Of a stretch of DNA of 64,000 nucleotides, positions 56,438-63,956 are shown piece after piece. The stretch is from UBA1845 sp002338715 (lineage in GTDB: Bacteria > Planctomycetota > Phycisphaerae > UBA1845), in assembly GCA_035344155.1 (NCBI GenBank), contig DAORAL010000013.1, positions 60,464-124,463 of the forward strand, written 5' to 3'. Each line of letters begins with the position of its first letter. Position 1 is the first letter of the stretch. A program made the translations under genes and the position numbers. The notes under the pieces are model-generated. The model did no database searches. It saw only the letters and a list, made by a program, of their open reading frames with translations, and was not told the DNA's origin.

Positions 56438-57028
56438 ATGGCATCACACCCCGGACATCAAAATCGATTGCAGTCGTTCAACAATGTCGCATTCGTGTTA
56501 ATTGTGTTGGCGATCATTGTTGTTCTGCTGCGTGGCAATTCTCCGCCGAGTGGTATCGGGGACGCGGTGATCCCTTCTGCCATCGACACGAGCGCATTCG
56601 ACGGTTCATATCAACTGGTTGAAAACGAATCATTTCTCGATCAGCGACGGATCATCGCGATCAACGACTGTCTGATTGCCCAACAGCTTGCAGCCCGCGG
56701 GCTTCCCGATCCGAAATTGCTGATGCAGAACGCGTATTCGAGGTCGATGTTGGCCGACTCCGTTGAATCGTGCGCCGATTTCGTGATTCGCTCGGGCGTC
56801 ATTCGTGCGGGCCGGTTGCTTCGCTGGGAACTGTCGCTGACCAAGGCATCGATCACGGACGGGAAGCTGGTTGGTACAGCGATCGAGCACGAAGACATTC
56901 ACGATCCGGGCGATTGCCAGCAAGTTGGCGTCGTACTCGAGCTTGAGGGTGAGCGATTGAAATTCGGCGCCTCCGAAGTGGGAACCGAACCTCACGAATT
57001 CGTTGTCCTTCAGCGCCTACCGCGCTAG
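56438..57028 (+). CDS. Hypothetical single-pass membrane protein
   Basis: A 196-aa protein with one N-terminal membrane helix (about 15-32, VAFVLIVLAIIVVLL) and a soluble outside domain of about 150 residues. It contains DTSAFDGSYQLVENESFLD, SCADFVIRSGVIRAGRLLRWEL and a late beta region LEGERLKFGASEV. Two cysteines (CLIAQQ and SCADF) could pair, with a third in DPGDCQQ. No family is recognised. GTG 56435 directly before ATG 56438 is an alternative start; neither has a strong ribosome site. It lies 132 bp after the FkbM gene. Confidence 0.55.
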   Translation: MASHPGHQNRLQSFNNVAFVLIVLAIIVVLLRGNSPPSGIGDAVIPSAIDTSAFDGSYQLVENESFLDQRRIIAINDCLIAQQLAARGLPDPKLLMQNAYSRSMLADSVESCADFVIRSGVIRAGRLLRWELSLTKASITDGKLVGTAIEHEDIHDPGDCQQVGVVLELEGERLKFGASEVGTEPHEFVVLQRLPR

Positions 57029-57563
57029 TCCAAACCGAATCAAGCCAGACCGTAATTCGGCGATTGAACGGATGTCGAAACTGCCTTCAGACCCCATGTA
57101 CCGCATTGAAGTGACTGGGGCGATGAAGTGCAGGTGCAATACCACTGATGCAATGCCACGGACGCCCGAGTCAAACTCGGGCCTATGCCCTACCTCGCGT
57201 CGATTTGGTGTGGGATCCGGGCTGGAGAAGTGCGAGAAAAAGTGGTCCGGGCACCGTCTGGTGGGAAAGCGGCACTAGCCCTGGTCGGGAGGGTAGTACA
57301 TCCAATCACGCATACGTTTGCACCCGGACCACTATTATCTAGGCGTAAAACAGAGCCCCAGCGAGCGCGCAAAAACCAAATTTCTTGACGTTTTTTTCAG
57401 ATTTCTTATGCAATTGCGTAAAATCAAGGGGTTGGCGACGACAAATGCGTCACAGGTTATCCAGACGTCCTTCACTGTTGTTTGTCCATCGCCAAGTCGT
57501 ATAAACTGCATAGTCTCGCGATCGGTTGGCCCTGGGGTTTCGTGAGCATGATTTTGGTCGGGG
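57029..57563. other. Gene-free gap of 535 bp with inverted repeats
   Basis: Open frames here (57003-57278, 57148-57342, 57318-57545) lack ribosome sites and family matches. It contains a hairpin with perfect 8-bp arms GCCCGAGT/ACTCGGGC (57164-57171 and 57175-57182) and a perfect 11-bp inverted repeat AGTGGTCCGGG (57241-57251) with CCCGGACCACT (57323-57333). The right end must hold the sigma-factor promoter. Confidence 0.6.
57241..57333. repeat. 11-bp inverted repeat spanning 93 bp
   Basis: Arms AGTGGTCCGGG and CCCGGACCACT are perfect complements separated by 71 bp. No coding content between them. This could be the ends of a tiny inserted element or the base of a structured RNA. Confidence 0.6.
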
Positions 57564-58163
57564 ATGAAATCCATGCCAAATGCGGATGTTGTCAGAATTC
57601 TCGTTGAGCACATGCCGGATCTGCGCCTGTTTATCTTGCCGCAGATTCCGAAGCGATTTGCCCACGCGTTCGACGTTGAAGACCTGCTTCAAGAGTTTGC
57701 CCAGAAGATGCTTGAAACGCGCGGCTCCCAGGGTTTCGAGGGAATCAACAACATCCGTGCATTTCTTCAATGGGCGTTGTCGACCTCGCTTCTCGACAAA
57801 ATTCGAGAAATCAAAGCCAAGAAGAGAGGTGGTGGCAAAGTCGCCGTCCATCTTTTCGATCGTGAGTCCATTACCGATGTGCTCGCACAGATGCCTGTGG
57901 GGGGCAAATCACCAAGCAGCGAATCCGCCCTGGACGAAGCAGAATCTCATGTGCATGCGGCGATGTTGAAACTGCCGAAAGATCAGCGTCAAGCCGTCGA
58001 ACTCTGCCGGATCAACGGGCTCACTTGCGAAGAGGCGGGCAAGCGCATGGGGCGAACGGGACCAGCGATCCGGGGCCTGGTAAACCGAGGCATGCGGAGT
58101 CTTCGCGCTGAATTGCGATCGCCCGCCCGCTTCTTGAGCGACGTCCCGACAGACGTCGACTAA
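57564..58163 (+). CDS. Sigma-70-family (ECF-like) sigma factor linked to a kinase
   Basis: A 199-aa sigma factor. Region 2 lies at about 33-85: FDVEDLLQEFAQKMLET resembles the core-binding helix, followed by IRAFLQWALSTSLLDKIREIKAKKRG. Region 4 at about 137-180 has LPKDQRQAVELCRINGLTCEEAGKRMGRTGPAIRGLVNRGMRSLR, a helix-turn-helix. The stop lies 13 bp before the Ser/Thr kinase start, so the two are surely one transcript. In planctomycetes, sigma factors of this type often sit next to kinases, and phosphorylation-based control is a reasonable inference. No anti-sigma gene is adjacent. Confidence 0.9.
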   Translation: MKSMPNADVVRILVEHMPDLRLFILPQIPKRFAHAFDVEDLLQEFAQKMLETRGSQGFEGINNIRAFLQWALSTSLLDKIREIKAKKRGGGKVAVHLFDRESITDVLAQMPVGGKSPSSESALDEAESHVHAAMLKLPKDQRQAVELCRINGLTCEEAGKRMGRTGPAIRGLVNRGMRSLRAELRSPARFLSDVPTDVD

Positions 58164-58176
58164 CGGAGCCGATGGG

Positions 58177-59415
58177 TTGAAGTCACCGGAACTGGGCGAT
58201 GGGTCTGGCGCGAAGGCGATGGATGTCGCGCTGGAACAATTGGGTCTGGAACTTCGAGCCGGCAATACCCTTTCACAAATCAACATCGAAGGACGTTTTC
58301 CCCAACTCATGCCCGAGCTTGCCGATCGCGCGCGCGATCTGCAGTTGATCATCAATGCCGAACGTGACATCGACCCGTCATCGCCGAGCAGCAAGATCGA
58401 AGCCAGAAAGCGGCTACGCGTTGCAACCTTGGATGCGGCACTAGACGGCTACAAAGTCACGCGCCAGATTAGCAAAGGTGGTCAGGGTATTGTGTTTGGC
58501 GCCTTGCAGGAATCGACGCAACGTGATGTGGCCATCAAGGTCATGACGACTGGCGAGCTTTCGAATGCAAACAGGGCGCGTCGATTCGCTCGCGAGATTC
58601 GCCTGGCCTCAGGCCTGGACTTGCCAAACACCGTCCCCGTGATTGACAGCGGCATCGTTGACGGACAACCCTACCTTGTGATGCCGATGGCGTATGGACT
58701 CAGTGTCGACGAGTACGCGGAGCTTTCGATACCAACCGTTCGTGGGCGCGTCGAGATGGTTTCAAAAATCGCACGGGCTGTTGGCGGAGCGCACAAGAAA
58801 CGCATCATCCACCGCGACCTGAAGCCCAGCAACATTCTGGTGGATCAGCACGGAGAGCCGCAGATTCTCGATTTTGGCCTGGCCAAGGCGCTCACCACAG
58901 AAGGTGTTGAATTTGAAAGTACGCTTTCGGCACTGGGTCAGATCATGGGAACGCTTCCCTACTTGAGTCCCGAACAGGCGTCTGGCGAACCCAATCTGGA
59001 CGAACGCTCGGACGTATACGCATTGGGCGTGTTGCTCTTCACGCTGCTGACGGGCGGATACCCCTACGATATCGAATTCGGCGGAGACGTGGCCCGCAAG
59101 AATATCCTTGAAACGACACCGCGATCGCTCAAGCTGGCATCGCAGCAGACTGGTGGTGCACCGGGCTTGGAAGCCTTTCAGACCGATGATCGCTTGCAGG
59201 CAATCGTATCGATGGCCATCGCCAAGGATCGCGAATCGCGCTACCAAAGCGCCGATGCGTTGTCCGACGATCTGCAAAACTACCTGACCGGTGAATGCCT
59301 GCACGCCAACGTTGTCCACCGATCAACGTCGAATTGGAAAACGCTGCTGAAACTCGGCATACCGCTGGTCGTATTGATTGTCGGGCTCGGTCTTTGGATT
59401 TGGTTTTCAAACTGA
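58177..59415 (+). CDS. Tail-anchored Ser/Thr protein kinase linked to the sigma factor
   Basis: A 412-aa kinase. The N-terminal 90 residues are helical. Then ISKGGQGIVFGAL (glycine loop, 98-110), Lys121 (VAIKVM), HRDLKPSN (212-219), DFGLAK (232-237) and the SPEQ version of APE (about 267). The catalytic domain ends near 370. One membrane helix lies at the very C-terminus (about 390-409, LLKLGIPLVVLIVGLGLWIWF), so the kinase faces the cytoplasm with no extracellular domain. TTG start with ACGGAG about 8 bases upstream; an in-frame ATG at 58219 is the alternative. Probable partner of the sigma factor. Confidence 0.92.
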   Translation: MKSPELGDGSGAKAMDVALEQLGLELRAGNTLSQINIEGRFPQLMPELADRARDLQLIINAERDIDPSSPSSKIEARKRLRVATLDAALDGYKVTRQISKGGQGIVFGALQESTQRDVAIKVMTTGELSNANRARRFAREIRLASGLDLPNTVPVIDSGIVDGQPYLVMPMAYGLSVDEYAELSIPTVRGRVEMVSKIARAVGGAHKKRIIHRDLKPSNILVDQHGEPQILDFGLAKALTTEGVEFESTLSALGQIMGTLPYLSPEQASGEPNLDERSDVYALGVLLFTLLTGGYPYDIEFGGDVARKNILETTPRSLKLASQQTGGAPGLEAFQTDDRLQAIVSMAIAKDRESRYQSADALSDDLQNYLTGECLHANVVHRSTSNWKTLLKLGIPLVVLIVGLGLWIWFSN

Positions 59416-59641
59416 ATCGCGTTCATTGGCCGACGGTGTTTCATGACGCCATTGATCCCGCTTGCGAAAAGCATCTCCACCAAGCCTGACGCATCAAACG
59501 CAAGGTTCAGGCTGCCTGCGTGTATCGTTTTGCAACCTTCCTTTCGCTCGCGTGTTCATCGTGGTTTATAATGAGGGAAGGCTGGCATCTTCAAATCGGG
59601 CGTTGGCGTATTGACCATCACAACTTTCAGGGGATACATCA

Positions 59642-60070
59642 ATGAAAACAACGATGATAAGATTGATTGCGGTATTGGGTTGGGCGCTGGGTGTCGGAGC
59701 GTTGGCTGCAATAGCCGGCAACACAGATCAGAAGCCGTCGGTGGCCAACATGCCGGCAGTGGTGGTTCAAACGGTTCCGCAAGCAGGCGATACAGCCGTC
59801 GATGCGAAGACCACAACGGAGATTCGCGTAACCTTCAGCAAGAAGATGACCGACAAGACATGGTCATGGTCGCAGGTTTCCGACGATTCATTTCCGGAAG
59901 TCACCGGCGAAATCCACTTTGACAAGGATGGAAAGACCTGCATCTGCCCCGTCAAACTCGAACCGGGCAAGACCTACGCCACGTGGCTGAACTCCGGCAA
60001 ATTCAAGAACTTCAAGGACGATAGCGGTATCCCTTCCGTGCCCTATCTGCTTGTGTTTGAGACGAAATAG
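59642..60070 (+). CDS. Secreted Ig-like (Big_5) domain protein
   Basis: A 142-aa exported protein. A signal peptide (residues 1-25, LIAVLGWALGVGALAAIAG) is followed by one Ig-like domain of the Big_5/SbsA type: VVQTVPQAGDTAVDAKTTTEIRVTFSKKM, then CPVKLEPGKTYATWLNSGKF and a final YLLVFET strand. The pattern of P-x-(D/A)-G near the start and (V/F)FSKxM is standard for this family. Such domains occur in surface and substrate-binding proteins; a lone domain gives no enzymatic role. GGGGA precedes the ATG. No neighbour suggests a pathway. Confidence 0.8.
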   Translation: MKTTMIRLIAVLGWALGVGALAAIAGNTDQKPSVANMPAVVVQTVPQAGDTAVDAKTTTEIRVTFSKKMTDKTWSWSQVSDDSFPEVTGEIHFDKDGKTCICPVKLEPGKTYATWLNSGKFKNFKDDSGIPSVPYLLVFETK

Positions 60071-60208
60071 CGACGTCTCGCACAAAAGTGTGTAGATCCG
60101 CGGCGCTCACGACAACTTACAAATAGCCAGCGCCTTGCCGCGCTCCATACTTCAGCGAGCGCTGAAGCGGGATTGGTCTATTTACCTCGTCGTATCTGAC
60201 AAGCGGAA

Positions 60209-60868
60209 GTGCACGTCATCGTGGATAGTGACAGCAAATTCGAACCGCAAGGATATTGCCCGAAATGCAACTATCGGATGAATCCCGGTGTATGCACGGA
60301 GTGCGGGGAACATGTCCCAAGTGACGCGCTGCTTCAGAAGCCGACCGGACGACTCGAACGCTTTCTCCTGTTCACCAATCGTCATAGCAGGGCGTTGTTT
60401 TACGTCAACGCGGTGGCAATCATACTCCTCATACTGAGCGTACTATTGCCCACGCTCCACACCGTCCGCCATATTCGACCGCCGAGTATGCAGGAACTGA
60501 CTGGCGAGTGGATCGCAATCAACGAGTCGCGTGCATGCCTGTATCGATTTGAGCTTCTGGAAGACCGTACGGGCACCGTGGCATGCCAACGCAATGATCG
60601 TCACCGCGATGCCGAACCGCATGTGTTTAGAATTACTTATTGGCGGGTCTCAGGTCCCGATATTGAAATCAACCTTGAGCCCAATGACGACCAATTCCTC
60701 CCCACGATCTTGAAAGGGCGCGTATTCTTCAGTGCGTCGATTCTCCTGAACGAAGTGGAGGGCGGTCGCGGCAACTTTGCCAAAGAGTTGAGCTTGATTC
60801 GCGAGGCGGACGTTTTGCGAAGCTTGCAAACGACGCGTGACGCAATGAGCAACGGGATTTTGGACTAG
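60209..60868 (+). CDS. Hypothetical zinc-ribbon membrane protein
   Basis: A 219-aa protein. Two CXXC pairs (CPKC near 17-20, CTEC near 29-32) form a likely zinc ribbon. One membrane helix (about 65-83, VNAVAIILLILSVLLPTL) follows, then an outside domain of about 135 residues that is beta-prone (GEWIAINESRACLYRFELLED). No family is recognised. GTG start at 60209; no strong ribosome site. Its 3' end overlaps the convergent lipoprotein gene by 4 bp. The cytoplasmic zinc ribbon plus single helix recalls small planctomycete membrane proteins of unknown role. Confidence 0.6.
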   Translation: MHVIVDSDSKFEPQGYCPKCNYRMNPGVCTECGEHVPSDALLQKPTGRLERFLLFTNRHSRALFYVNAVAIILLILSVLLPTLHTVRHIRPPSMQELTGEWIAINESRACLYRFELLEDRTGTVACQRNDRHRDAEPHVFRITYWRVSGPDIEINLEPNDDQFLPTILKGRVFFSASILLNEVEGGRGNFAKELSLIREADVLRSLQTTRDAMSNGILD

Positions 60869-61977
60869 GGCACGCAATCACCGGTGAACGTGTATCGCTC
60901 GCCGGCTTGGATCATTTCAAAATCGGTGACGGATATCGCGTCGAGGTCGCGGGTGTCGAGCAGGCCGTCCCACTTGATGTCGCTGAATCGATCGCTTTGG
61001 GCAGTCAGGGCGATGTTGCCGGCGTCGGCTAGGAACATGCCGTAACGCTGCATGGCCCGGGCGACGACGCGAGCGCCTTCGCTTGGCAGGGTCTCCAATG
61101 GATAGTCGGCACGAAGTCGAAACCGCGCACCGTACGGCGGGGCTGACGCTGGCCCACCGGTCGCGCCGGTTGAATGGGTGGCGGGCGACACGTACGTGCG
61201 GTTGCGGATGCGGGCATTGGGCAGGATGAACCGAATCGCGTGATCGATGCTGCCGGCTTGCACTTCCTCGGTGGTAAACAGCAGCGACGCAATGGGAAAA
61301 CCGGCAGCATCGGCGCTGGTGCAGTCGGCGCCGCGCGGATTCGTTCCGTAATCGCGATTCAAATCCCAGACAGTAAGGCAGCCGCCAAAGACCTGATCGC
61401 CGACGATGTTGGCCCGCCACATTTCGTAGAGTTTGTCGGTCGATTCGTCCACGACGATTAAGTGACAGTCCCCGTCGCTTTCGCATTCATACCCACTTTC
61501 GCCCTCAAGCGCCCCTCCCGTGGGCACGGGTACGTCGTCAAGATCGCAGTCGGGGGAAAAGTGATCGTCGGTTGGAATGAACGATCGATATGGCGTTTCA
61601 TCGCTCGCGCGAAGGACTTCAATCGAAAAGTCGATCCGCATTTCGCCGGTGCCCCATCCGCCGTTGGCCGCGAGCCAGTCGATGACGTCGCGCGACTGCT
61701 CGTCGAGTGGGGAATTTGAAATGTCTTCGTACCAGATCGCCGTGTCGGTAAAACCGACAGCCGCCCCGGGGTTGTTCAGCTCAAATGCGTTTGAGCCATC
61801 TGCGTCGTCGGCACCGTTGTCATTGCCGTTTCCATTGTCGTCGCCACCTGAACCGTTGCCCGACGAATCACCGTCGCCCGAATCCATAGCGCTCGGCGAA
61901 GGCGATTCGCAACCCACGACCAGCGACATCGCCACAATCAAAACGCCCCAATGCTTCCAAACGAACGCGCTGCGCAT
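60865..61977 (-). CDS. Hypothetical Asp/Gly-rich outer-surface lipoprotein
   Basis: A 370-aa lipoprotein. Signal and lipobox LVVGC (Cys23), then a low-complexity linker of Asp, Gly, Asn and Ser (about 30-60, GDGDSSGNGSGGDDNGNGND). The mature domain of about 300 residues begins near IWYEDISNSPLDEQSRDVIDWL. It is Cys-containing, which suggests disulfides, and includes CHLIVVDESTDKLYEMWRAN. No family is recognised by eye. The start ATG 61977 has GGGGGG at good spacing and gives a clean signal; the frame runs to 62100. The linker suggests a surface-displayed protein. Confidence 0.65.
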   Translation of the reverse strand: MRSAFVWKHWGVLIVAMSLVVGCESPSPSAMDSGDGDSSGNGSGGDDNGNGNDNGADDADGSNAFELNNPGAAVGFTDTAIWYEDISNSPLDEQSRDVIDWLAANGGWGTGEMRIDFSIEVLRASDETPYRSFIPTDDHFSPDCDLDDVPVPTGGALEGESGYECESDGDCHLIVVDESTDKLYEMWRANIVGDQVFGGCLTVWDLNRDYGTNPRGADCTSADAAGFPIASLLFTTEEVQAGSIDHAIRFILPNARIRNRTYVSPATHSTGATGGPASAPPYGARFRLRADYPLETLPSEGARVVARAMQRYGMFLADAGNIALTAQSDRFSDIKWDGLLDTRDLDAISVTDFEMIQAGERYTFTGDCVP

Positions 61978-62109
61978 TTGAACCATCCCCCCCACTTCCG
62001 GGTCTCGTTGAATGGTGCGAACTTTATCGAATCCTAAGATTCGATCGCACGAGAGCCAAAGCCCGATTCCGCCAGCACGACTTTTGCAATCCACACCCAA
62101 CCTGTTGAA

Positions 62110-62892
62110 TCAGTTGGCCGCGTCCCAGTTGCCGGACTTTCCTGGACCAAGTTCGCGCAAGTCGGGTTGATGGCGAATGTCGGGCGGAGCATCCAGCCAC
62201 TGCACATTCAGCACACCGTCGGGAAATGGATAACCCGTTTGCTGCTGGGCGAATTCTGCGAGGCACCGACTCCAACCGTCAAACCAACATGCGAGCGCCT
62301 CGCGCTGTTGCTCGCTGCCTTCAAAGTGAACGTAGAGATCGATGTCGCTGCCATGACTGGCTTGCCCGTTTTCGGTACTGCCGCCGAGATACAGCGAGCG
62401 CACGCCGAAGCGCTTTTGATCCAGACTTGATGCCAGCGCGTTGGTGTAGCTATCGCGCCATCGCCAATGCACCGATGACGAGGCGACACTCTCACCGAGC
62501 AATTCGGTATGCTTCCACTCGAGGTATTCGCCGATGCGATGGGCGATGTTGATTAATAGTTCGCGCTCGCCATCGAGGAACGGATCGCCAACACAATCGA
62601 CTTCGGTGTCTGAAACCTCGATGTATCCAACCGAAACACCGTGAAGTTTGATGACCTCTCGAAGCAAATGCCCGGCTGATGAGTAAGCCGGGCCCACGTA
62701 GCTTCGACCGAGATACTCGATCCGGGCTCCGGTCGTGTGCGGGCGCTGCCAACCTTCAGGAATGGCCTCCAGCACCCGCAGAAACGTCCGCGCCGGCGCT
62801 TCTCCGCGCTGCGAAACGATGGCATGGATTTGATACAGGCAGCGCAGTTCCTTGGCCCGTTCACGTAGCGCCGCAATTTCTTCGGCTGACAT
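62110..62892 (-). CDS. GAF-like sensor fused to nucleotidyltransferase domain
   Basis: A 260-aa fusion. The N-terminal 135 residues (LRCLYQIHAIVSQRGEAPA, IPEGWQRP) match a small GAF-like sensory domain that often precedes PEP synthase- or kinase-type domains. The C-terminal half has a nucleotidyltransferase motif, LGGSTENGQASHGSDIDLYV (about 169-188), with the catalytic Asp pair at 183 and 185. That fold transfers NMP groups in MNT-type antitoxins, kanamycin nucleotidyltransferases and regulators. The late WFDGWSRCLAEFAQQQTGY is helical. Its partner is unknown. The start at 62892 (MSAEEIAAL) has GGAGG-like bases upstream. It is 132 bp upstream of the lipoprotein gene on the same strand. Confidence 0.75.
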   Translation of the reverse strand: MSAEEIAALRERAKELRCLYQIHAIVSQRGEAPARTFLRVLEAIPEGWQRPHTTGARIEYLGRSYVGPAYSSAGHLLREVIKLHGVSVGYIEVSDTEVDCVGDPFLDGERELLINIAHRIGEYLEWKHTELLGESVASSSVHWRWRDSYTNALASSLDQKRFGVRSLYLGGSTENGQASHGSDIDLYVHFEGSEQQREALACWFDGWSRCLAEFAQQQTGYPFPDGVLNVQWLDAPPDIRHQPDLRELGPGKSGNWDAAN

Positions 62893-63431
62893 TTGACCTG
62901 ACCTCCAACGTGCAATTAAAGCGACTTCCAACAAGGACACGCCCCAACCGATCAAACGTCATTTTGCAGATCGATCGGGGCCTGGGCACTGCGCTTGGTA
63001 TCGTATTCAGTTGCCGTGGCAAGTCACGCGGGCCCAGGCGAGCGTTCGCTCAAACCGCCGCCCCAGACCGTCGAAGGCGGCTTCGTGGATGGTCACGTCT
63101 TTCACGCCCCCGCCATCGACACCTCCAACATCCAACGTCGCATTAACAAGTCGATTCCAGGCGTCGTAAGTGTATTTGAATTTGCAGTCGAAGGTGAGCG
63201 TAGCGCGTCAAGAATTAGTGGCTGTCCTGAATACTTTTCACGACTGTTAAAAAAATAATTTGTTGTAGGTAACTACCGGGCGTGGCGCGTCTTAGCAAAC
63301 CACCGCTCGACGCGTGATGGGATCGCGCAAACCACGTGTTTGGAGGTAGGGAAACAATCTGGTAGAACTAGAGATGAAACAGGGACCGTTCGCGCGTTCT
63401 GCAGATGCACACGAACGGCCCCCTCAAGCAA
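62893..63431. other. Gene-free gap of 539 bp before tRNA
   Basis: Short open frames here (63009-63258, 62679-63146) are out of frame with any family and lack ribosome sites. Nothing structural is identified apart from the promoter regions that the flanking genes need. Confidence 0.5.
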
Positions 63432-63504
63432 GGCGGTGTAGCCAAGTGGTGAGGCACCCGAGCTCGCAACTCGGGGAACGCGGGTTCGAGTCCCGCCACC
63501 GCCT
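63432..63504 (+). tRNA. Atypical tRNA, anticodon CGC, Cys-like body
   Basis: Cloverleaf: acceptor GGCGGTG/CACCGCC (63432-63438, 63497-63503), D arm GCC...GGC (63441-63455), anticodon stem CCGAG/CTCGG (63458-63462, 63470-63474) extendable by one C-G pair, loop CTCGCAA, T arm GCGGG-TTCGAGT-CCCGC. With U33 in place the anticodon is CGC (reads GCG, Ala). However, the acceptor has C3-G70 instead of G3-U70, the discriminator is U73, and the D-arm wording GCCAAGTGGTGAGGC is like tRNA-Cys. There is one extra nucleotide between D and T arms. CCA is not encoded. Confidence 0.8.
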
Positions 63505-63713
63505 ATATGGCCAGAGTATCGGATGTCTTCCACGCCAGTCAAGAACAGATCATTTTGCGCTTGGCAACAACATGTTGACAGTGTGTATACAAACGTATGC
63601 GCAGAAAAGATTTATGCGCGTTGACTGGTTTTGGATTTGTGGGAATAAATTTGATCTTGATTGGGTTGGGCTCGCTGATGTTGGCCGGCGACGGCACATA
63701 GGCACTGAGACTG

Positions 63714-63752
63714 ATCATCGACTCCCCCACCTCTGAAGAGGTGGGCCACCCT
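63714..63752 (+). repeat. Hairpin repeat family, copy C
   Basis: Begins ATCATCGACTCCCCCA and ends TGGGCCACCCT, as copy B at 29.8 kb, with a different but perfect 9-bp stem CCCACCTCT/AGAGGTGGG. The 5' half and 3' end are identical to copy B while the stem differs, so pairing is kept by paired changes. Confidence 0.85.
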
Positions 63753-63793
63753 TCGTTGCTTCGTCACTTCGTCGCTTTGACTTCTTGCCCGTT

Positions 63794-63821
63794 CTGGATG
63801 CCCGCCTGCGCGGGGATGACG
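63794..63821. repeat. Dispersed repeat core, copy 3 (diverged)
   Basis: CTGGATGCCCGCCTGCGCGG onward, matching the cores at 35004-35031 and 54326-54353 with two or three changes. The arms GCCCGC/GCGGGG keep most of the pairing. Confidence 0.7.
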
Positions 63822-63924
63822 GCGACTTTGCTTTCTTACTTCGCGCCTCCGTCACATTTTTCTTGGTAGTGTCCTAACTTCATTTTCGTCGAAATAGAAT
63901 CCAGTACAGCACGCCGGCAATCGC

Positions 63925-63956
63925 CAGAGAAAAAGGGGGACAGAGAAAAAGGGGGA
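63925..63956. repeat. 16-bp perfect tandem duplication
   Basis: CAGAGAAAAAGGGGGA occurs twice (63925-63940, 63941-63956) and is followed by CAGTCAC. AAAGGGGGACAGTC-type strings recur in some bacterial genomes near short repeats; that link is recalled, not tested. Confidence 0.75.
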
